This document shows, piece after piece, positions 6,486 through 9,749 of a stretch of 9,749 bases of DNA (the stretch's first letter is position 1; every line of letters starts with the position of its first letter). Origin of the DNA: CAVPGH01 sp046726955. Its GTDB lineage: Bacteria > Acidobacteriota > Vicinamibacteria > Fen-336. The stretch lies in NCBI GenBank assembly GCA_046726955.1, contig JBKPBQ010000506.1:1-9749 (forward strand), given 5' to 3'. The position numbers and the translations under genes were made by a program. Below the pieces are notes generated by a model. It was not told the DNA's origin. It saw nothing but the letters and a program-made list of their open reading frames with translations, and made no database searches.

Positions 6486-7322
6486 CCGGGATCGCGCGTC
6501 ACTCGACGCAACCCCGAGCCGTCGACACCGATCGTCCAGATGTCGCTGTGTCCGTCGTCCCCCAACGAGGTGAAGGCGATCGTGCGTTCATCGGGCGACC
6601 AGCTCGGCGTCGCCTGTTCCTTACCGGGGCCGCGAGTGAGCCGCGTGAAATTCGTCCCCTCGGCGTCGGCGAGCCAGACCTCGGATCTCTCCTCCGCCCG
6701 ATCGGACGTGAAGGCGACGCGCCGGCCGTCGGGCGAGTACTGAGGCTGGATGTCGCCCATGCTCGACTGGATGAACGGCGCTGCCGAGGCGCCCGGTCGG
6801 AGCCGGTTGATGTGCTGGTCCAGCACGAACCGGGAGAACACGAATCGGTCGAGGGAGCGGCCGGCGGTGGGATTGATCCCTCCGGGGCCGGCCAGCTCGA
6901 CGCGCTCCGGGGGTCGGCTGCCGTCCGCGGGGATTCGCCACAGGTGGGAGTGTGCGCCTGTCGAGGCGCCGTAAACGATCGAGCGTCCGTCGCGCGTCCA
7001 GGTGAGGCCCCGGGACCAGAATTTCGCCCGCGTCAGCTGCCGTGTCGCCCCCTGCGGCCGCATCTCGCGGTCGAGGGCCAGGACGTAGACGTCGCAGGAC
7101 GCGATCATGGCCGGGATGTCGCACGAAGCGTAGGCCAGGGCCCGGCCGTCGGGCGAGAACGCCGGCCCGAAGTCGACGGCGGGGGCCTTCGGGAACGTCA
7201 GCGGCCGGACCTCACCTCCACCGACGGGGAGCAGATGAATGCCGCCCGACTCGGGTGTCGTCTCGCCCTCCGCTCGGTGACGAGTCGCGGCCAGCCAGCG
7301 CCCATCGGGAGACCAGGAGGGC
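6486..7322. repeat. Large direct repeat, decayed copy (partner 7930-8766)
   Basis: The block lies at a constant offset of 1444 bp from 7930-8766, with no net length difference. Checked points are 6531/7975, 6721/8165 and 7311/8755. It encodes the propeller section shared by the intact receptor and its broken copy. Similarity stops sharply at both ends. Confidence 0.85.
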
Positions 7323-7339
7323 TGGCCAATCGAGAGGAA

Positions 7340-7409
7340 GGGCCGGCGCGAGCGACGAAGCTGCCGACGCTCCCCCGTCGAGCTCAAACTCCCCGAAGAG
7401 AAGCGACAT
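7340..7409. repeat. Short direct repeat of the receptor 5' end, decayed copy (partner 9513-9581)
   Basis: The first ~23 codons of the receptor gene are repeated here with a few substitutions. The offset is 2172 bp at the start codon and 2173 bp beyond the C-tract, which shows the one-base insertion. It marks this locus as a former second full gene. Confidence 0.8.
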
Positions 7410-7415
7410 CCCGCG

Positions 7416-9581
7416 TCATCGGAAGTTCTCGATCATCATCACCGTGGTCGTGAACCCGCCGGTCGCGTAGACGAAGCTCGAGCCGTCGGGCGTAGCGCTC
7501 AGGCCCAGCAAGTCGGTGCCGGGCGGAAGCTCGATGGTGGCGACCTCCCGGTCGCGGCCGGTCGTCGCGTCCAGCAGCCACACCGTGCGGCGGTCGACGG
7601 CCTGATCCTTTACGGCTATGCACCCGACGTGGAAGAGCCCCTGAGGACCGACCGCGGAGGCCTCGTTGGGAACACAGGGCGCGATGACTCGCTCCGCCCC
7701 GCCCTGCGTCGGCCGCGCGAGAAGCTGGCCGTCGCTCAGGCCCTCGTTCCGCACGTAGTAGAGCGTCCGGCCGTCGAAGGACTCGAAGGGCTGGTTTCCT
7801 CCCTCGCGGGTCACCTGCTCCTCCGCACCCCCTGCGACCGGGACGCGCCAGATCTCCAAGCGGCCCGTCCTCGACGACGAGTAGTAGAGGAACCGCCCGT
7901 CGCGCGAGAAGCTCGCAAACTGCTCGTCGCCGGGATCACGCGTCATTCGACGCAACCCCGAGCCGTCGACACCGATCGTCCAGATGTCACGGTGTCCGTC
8001 GTCCCCCACCGAGTTGAAGGCGATCGTGCGTCCGTCGGGCGACCAGCGGGGAGTCGCCTGGGCCTGGCCGGGGCCGCGAGTGAGCCGCGTGACATTCGTC
8101 CCCTCGGCGTCGGCGAGCCAGACCTCTCCCCTCTCCTCGGCCCGGTCGGACGTGAAGGCGACGCGCCGGCCGTCGGGCGAGTACTGCGGCTGGAAGTCGA
8201 CCATGGTCGACTGGATGAGCGGCGCTGCCGAGGCGCCCGGCCGGAGCTGGTTGATGTGTAGGTCGAGCACGAACCGGGTGAACACGAGTCGATCCAGGGA
8301 GCGGCCGGCGGTGGGAGCGATCCCTCCGGGGCCCGCCAGCTCCACGCGCTCGGGGGAGTTGCTGCCGTCCGCGGAGATTCGCCAAAGGTGGGAGTGTGCG
8401 CCTGACGAGACGCCGTAGACGATCGAGCGTCCGTCGCGCGTCCAGGTGAGGCCCCGCGCCCGGAATTTCGCCCGCGTCACCTGTCTGCTCGGTCCTTTGG
8501 GACGCATGTCGCGGTCGAGGGGCAGGACGTAGACGTCGCAGGACGAGGCCATGGCCGGGTCGTCGCACGAGGCGTAGGCCAGGGCCCGGCCATCGGGCGA
8601 GAACGCCGGCTCGAGGTCGGCGGCGGGAGGCCGCGGAAACGTCAGCGTCCGGCCTTCACGACCGTCGACGATCAGCAGCTGGATGCCGCCGGACTCGGGT
8701 GCCGTCTCGCCCTTGGTGCGGTAACGAGACACGGCCAGCCAGCGCCCGTCGGGAGACCAGGAGGGCGAGCCCTGCGTGAGGTAGTCCGTCAGGCGTCGCT
8801 CCGGCCCTCCCATGGGCGACACGACGTAGAGAGTCCCGGGCGTCTTGCCGAAGGGCTGGTGGGCCGGGTATCGCAGGAACGCGATCTGCTTCCCGTCGGG
8901 AGACCAGACCGGGTAGATGTCGTTCGCCGGATCGCTCGTGAGCCGCCGGGCCTCCGAGTCGCCGACCATCGTGAGCCAGACGTCCCAGTTCTCTTGCCGA
9001 CCGCTGGTCGTGGCGAACGCGAGCTGGCGGTCGTCGGGGGACAGGCTGCCCGAGACGGCCTGGCGTGCACCCGTGAGCGGGATGAGACGCGGCGCGGGCA
9101 GCTCTCGCCCGCTCCACCGCCACACTCCGACGGCCGCGGCAAGGACCACGACGATGCCGAGGGCCGCGATCGTGGCCAGCCGGCGCCAGGGTCGCTCTCC
9201 GGTGACCGGCGCGACCACGGCATCTCCGTTCCGGCCGTTGCCTCCCTCGATTACCAGCCCCGGCGTTGGCGCGCTCTCGAGGACCTCCCCACAAAAGGCG
9301 TAGCCGAAGCCGCGGGCGGTCCGGATGTACCGCGGCTCCTGGTGGTCGTCGTCCAGTGCCTGGCGGACGACCGCGACCACCTGGCTCAGGGTCGACTCGG
9401 AGATGAAGGTACCGGGCCACAGCGCGTCGCGGATCTGGGCCCGGGAGAGCGCACGGGGCCGGCGCTCCGCGAGCAGAGTCAGAAGCTCGTAGGCCTTGGG
9501 CTCGAGGGAGACGGGCCGGCCCGAGCGACGGAGCTGCCGCTGCTCCCCGTCGAGCTCAAACTCCCCGAAAAGAAGCGCCAT
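7416..9581 (-). CDS. Winged-helix DNA-binding, single-TM, PD40 beta-propeller one-component receptor
   Basis: 721 residues from ATG 9581, with GAGGGG about 3 nt upstream of the start (a somewhat short spacing). Residues 1-97 form an OmpR/ToxR-type winged helix (Trans_reg_C): FGEFELD at 5-11, a recognition-helix region around 60-78 (FISESTLSQVVAVVRQAL) and the wing RYIRTARGFGYAF (84-96). A linker follows, then one membrane helix at about 134-155. The remainder is an extracytoplasmic TolB-like propeller with PD40 repeats: WSPDGKQIAF (226), WSPDGRWLAV (275), FSPDGRALAY (328), WTRDGRSIVY (380), YSPDGRRVAF (468), WSPDGRTIAF (513), FSRDGRFLYY (559) and SFDGRTLYYV (601). The layout is like CadC/ToxR: sensing outside, direct DNA binding inside. 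Ligand and target genes are unknown. A broken tandem copy follows at once. Confidence 0.9.
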   Translation of the reverse strand: MALLFGEFELDGEQRQLRRSGRPVSLEPKAYELLTLLAERRPRALSRAQIRDALWPGTFISESTLSQVVAVVRQALDDDHQEPRYIRTARGFGYAFCGEVLESAPTPGLVIEGGNGRNGDAVVAPVTGERPWRRLATIAALGIVVVLAAAVGVWRWSGRELPAPRLIPLTGARQAVSGSLSPDDRQLAFATTSGRQENWDVWLTMVGDSEARRLTSDPANDIYPVWSPDGKQIAFLRYPAHQPFGKTPGTLYVVSPMGGPERRLTDYLTQGSPSWSPDGRWLAVSRYRTKGETAPESGGIQLLIVDGREGRTLTFPRPPAADLEPAFSPDGRALAYASCDDPAMASSCDVYVLPLDRDMRPKGPSRQVTRAKFRARGLTWTRDGRSIVYGVSSGAHSHLWRISADGSNSPERVELAGPGGIAPTAGRSLDRLVFTRFVLDLHINQLRPGASAAPLIQSTMVDFQPQYSPDGRRVAFTSDRAEERGEVWLADAEGTNVTRLTRGPGQAQATPRWSPDGRTIAFNSVGDDGHRDIWTIGVDGSGLRRMTRDPGDEQFASFSRDGRFLYYSSSRTGRLEIWRVPVAGGAEEQVTREGGNQPFESFDGRTLYYVRNEGLSDGQLLARPTQGGAERVIAPCVPNEASAVGPQGLFHVGCIAVKDQAVDRRTVWLLDATTGRDREVATIELPPGTDLLGLSATPDGSSFVYATGGFTTTVMMIENFR
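7930..8766. repeat. Large direct repeat, intact-gene copy (partner 6486-7322)
   Basis: This is the counterpart of 6486-7322, inside the intact receptor at residues of about 273-552. The best-conserved stretch is around 7940-7985 against 6496-6541, where long runs are identical. Confidence 0.85.
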
Positions 9582-9703
9582 AGGCCCCTCGCTGAAGGGA
9601 CGAGACCGCAGCTACTGCTCGGGAGACCCGCGTAATGGTAGAGGCCGATCGCTCGACGAAGCAAGCCTCGGCCCGACGGGCCAGGTGAGTCAGATTCATA
9701 GTA

Positions 9704-9732
9704 TTGACATACATAGAACAGCAATGTATAAG
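9704..9732 (+). promoter_or_regulatory. Near-consensus sigma70 promoter with inverted repeat, firing rightwards
   Basis: TTGACA (9704-9709) is separated by exactly 17 bp from TATAAG (9727-9732). The arms ATACAT (9709-9714) and ATGTAT (9724-9729) form a perfect inverted repeat, 9 bp apart, across the spacer, and CATAG is repeated directly at 9697-9701 and 9712-9716. The patch is AT-rich against GC-rich surroundings. An operator for a repressor is plausible. The transcript would start near 9739 and the first ATG is at 9743-9745, so the gene would lie beyond the edge. On the other strand TTGCTG (9724-9719) and TACTAT (9703-9698), only 15 bp apart, might serve the receptor gene. Nothing else is seen in 9582-9703. 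Confidence 0.65.
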
Positions 9733-9749
9733 GCCCCTACGTATGGAGC

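Larger units (their letters stand above)
6083..7409 (-). pseudogene. Decayed second copy of the wHTH-PD40 receptor, fused to a TonB receptor tail
   Basis: Starting 6 bp after the intact receptor stop, ATG 7409 begins MSLLFGEFELDG, matching the intact protein's MALLFGEFELDG. A C5 run at 7372-7376 (C4 in the intact gene) then shifts the frame. The shifted frame continues RRQLRRSRRP, skips about 243 codons (the rest of the wHTH domain, the TM helix and the first propeller blades), and resumes at PSWSPDGRW. It tracks the intact protein (residues 273-552) with about 228 of 280 identities by hand count, then at about 6481 switches in frame to the last 132 residues of an Oar-like TonB-dependent receptor ending FGVRLDY. 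An open frame of 434 codons exists from TTG 7387 to 6083, so automatic callers may report it as a CDS, but TTG has no ribosome site and the product would lack the DNA-binding and membrane parts. One PD40 motif is degraded (SPDE for SPDG). Confidence 0.8.

Noticed and set aside
6428..7453. A 341-codon plus-strand frame across the decayed copy
   Set aside because: It is a shadow of the minus-strand propeller coding sequence. A similar frame appears opposite the intact gene at 7629-8261, as expected for a duplicated shadow.
6486..8766. Direct repeats as ends of a transposon
   Set aside because: They are coding paralogue blocks, not terminal repeats. No transposase, inverted ends or target-site duplication was found.
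9479..9724. An 81-codon minus-strand frame upstream of and overlapping the receptor start
   Set aside because: It overlaps the receptor 5' end in another frame, begins inside the promoter patch, and has no ribosome site or recognisable sequence.

Overview
The window is a strongly GC-rich bacterial stretch with mostly G/C third codon positions. Three things point to Acidobacteriota (a Vicinamibacteria- or Thermoanaerobaculia-like lineage): a winged-helix/transmembrane/PD40 beta-propeller receptor, its decayed tandem copy, and the tail of an Oar-like TonB-dependent receptor. This placement is inference from gene content; there is no rRNA or marker gene to confirm it.

Left block (1-3322, minus strand). 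A GalE-like SDR resembling short-chain L-threonine 3-dehydrogenase is followed, after 132 bp, by a cyclopropane-fatty-acid-synthase-type methyltransferase. The next gene is a geranylgeranyl-reductase-family flavoprotein whose likely GTG start overlaps the methyltransferase stop; it runs off the left edge. The last two look translationally coupled and probably act on the same lipid or isoprenoid substrate.

Middle block (3389-6076, plus strand). This is a tight four-gene operon divergent from the SDR across 66 bp: a CDP-alcohol phosphatidyltransferase of the phosphatidylinositol-phosphate-synthase type, a DUF4442 hotdog protein, a MobA-like nucleotidyltransferase, and an unrecognised 324-residue soluble protein. 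The junctions are two 4-nt GTGA overlaps and a 2-nt gap.

Right block (6083-9581, minus strand). It converges on the operon with a gap of only 6 bp. An intact 721-residue wHTH-TM-PD40 one-component receptor (7416-9581) is followed directly by a wreck of a second copy (6083-7409). The wreck has lost about 243 codons, has a one-base insertion in a C-tract, and is fused in frame to the tail of a TonB-dependent receptor that itself appears internally deleted. 

Right edge. An AT-rich patch carries an almost consensus sigma70 promoter on the plus strand (TTGACA, 17 bp, TATAAG) with an inverted repeat lying across the spacer. It fires out of the window. No tRNA, rRNA, CRISPR array, transposase or integrase was seen. 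Apart from the decayed copy (6083-7409) there is no gene-free stretch longer than 168 bp; the two intergenic gaps over 100 bp are 2156-2287 and 9582-9749.
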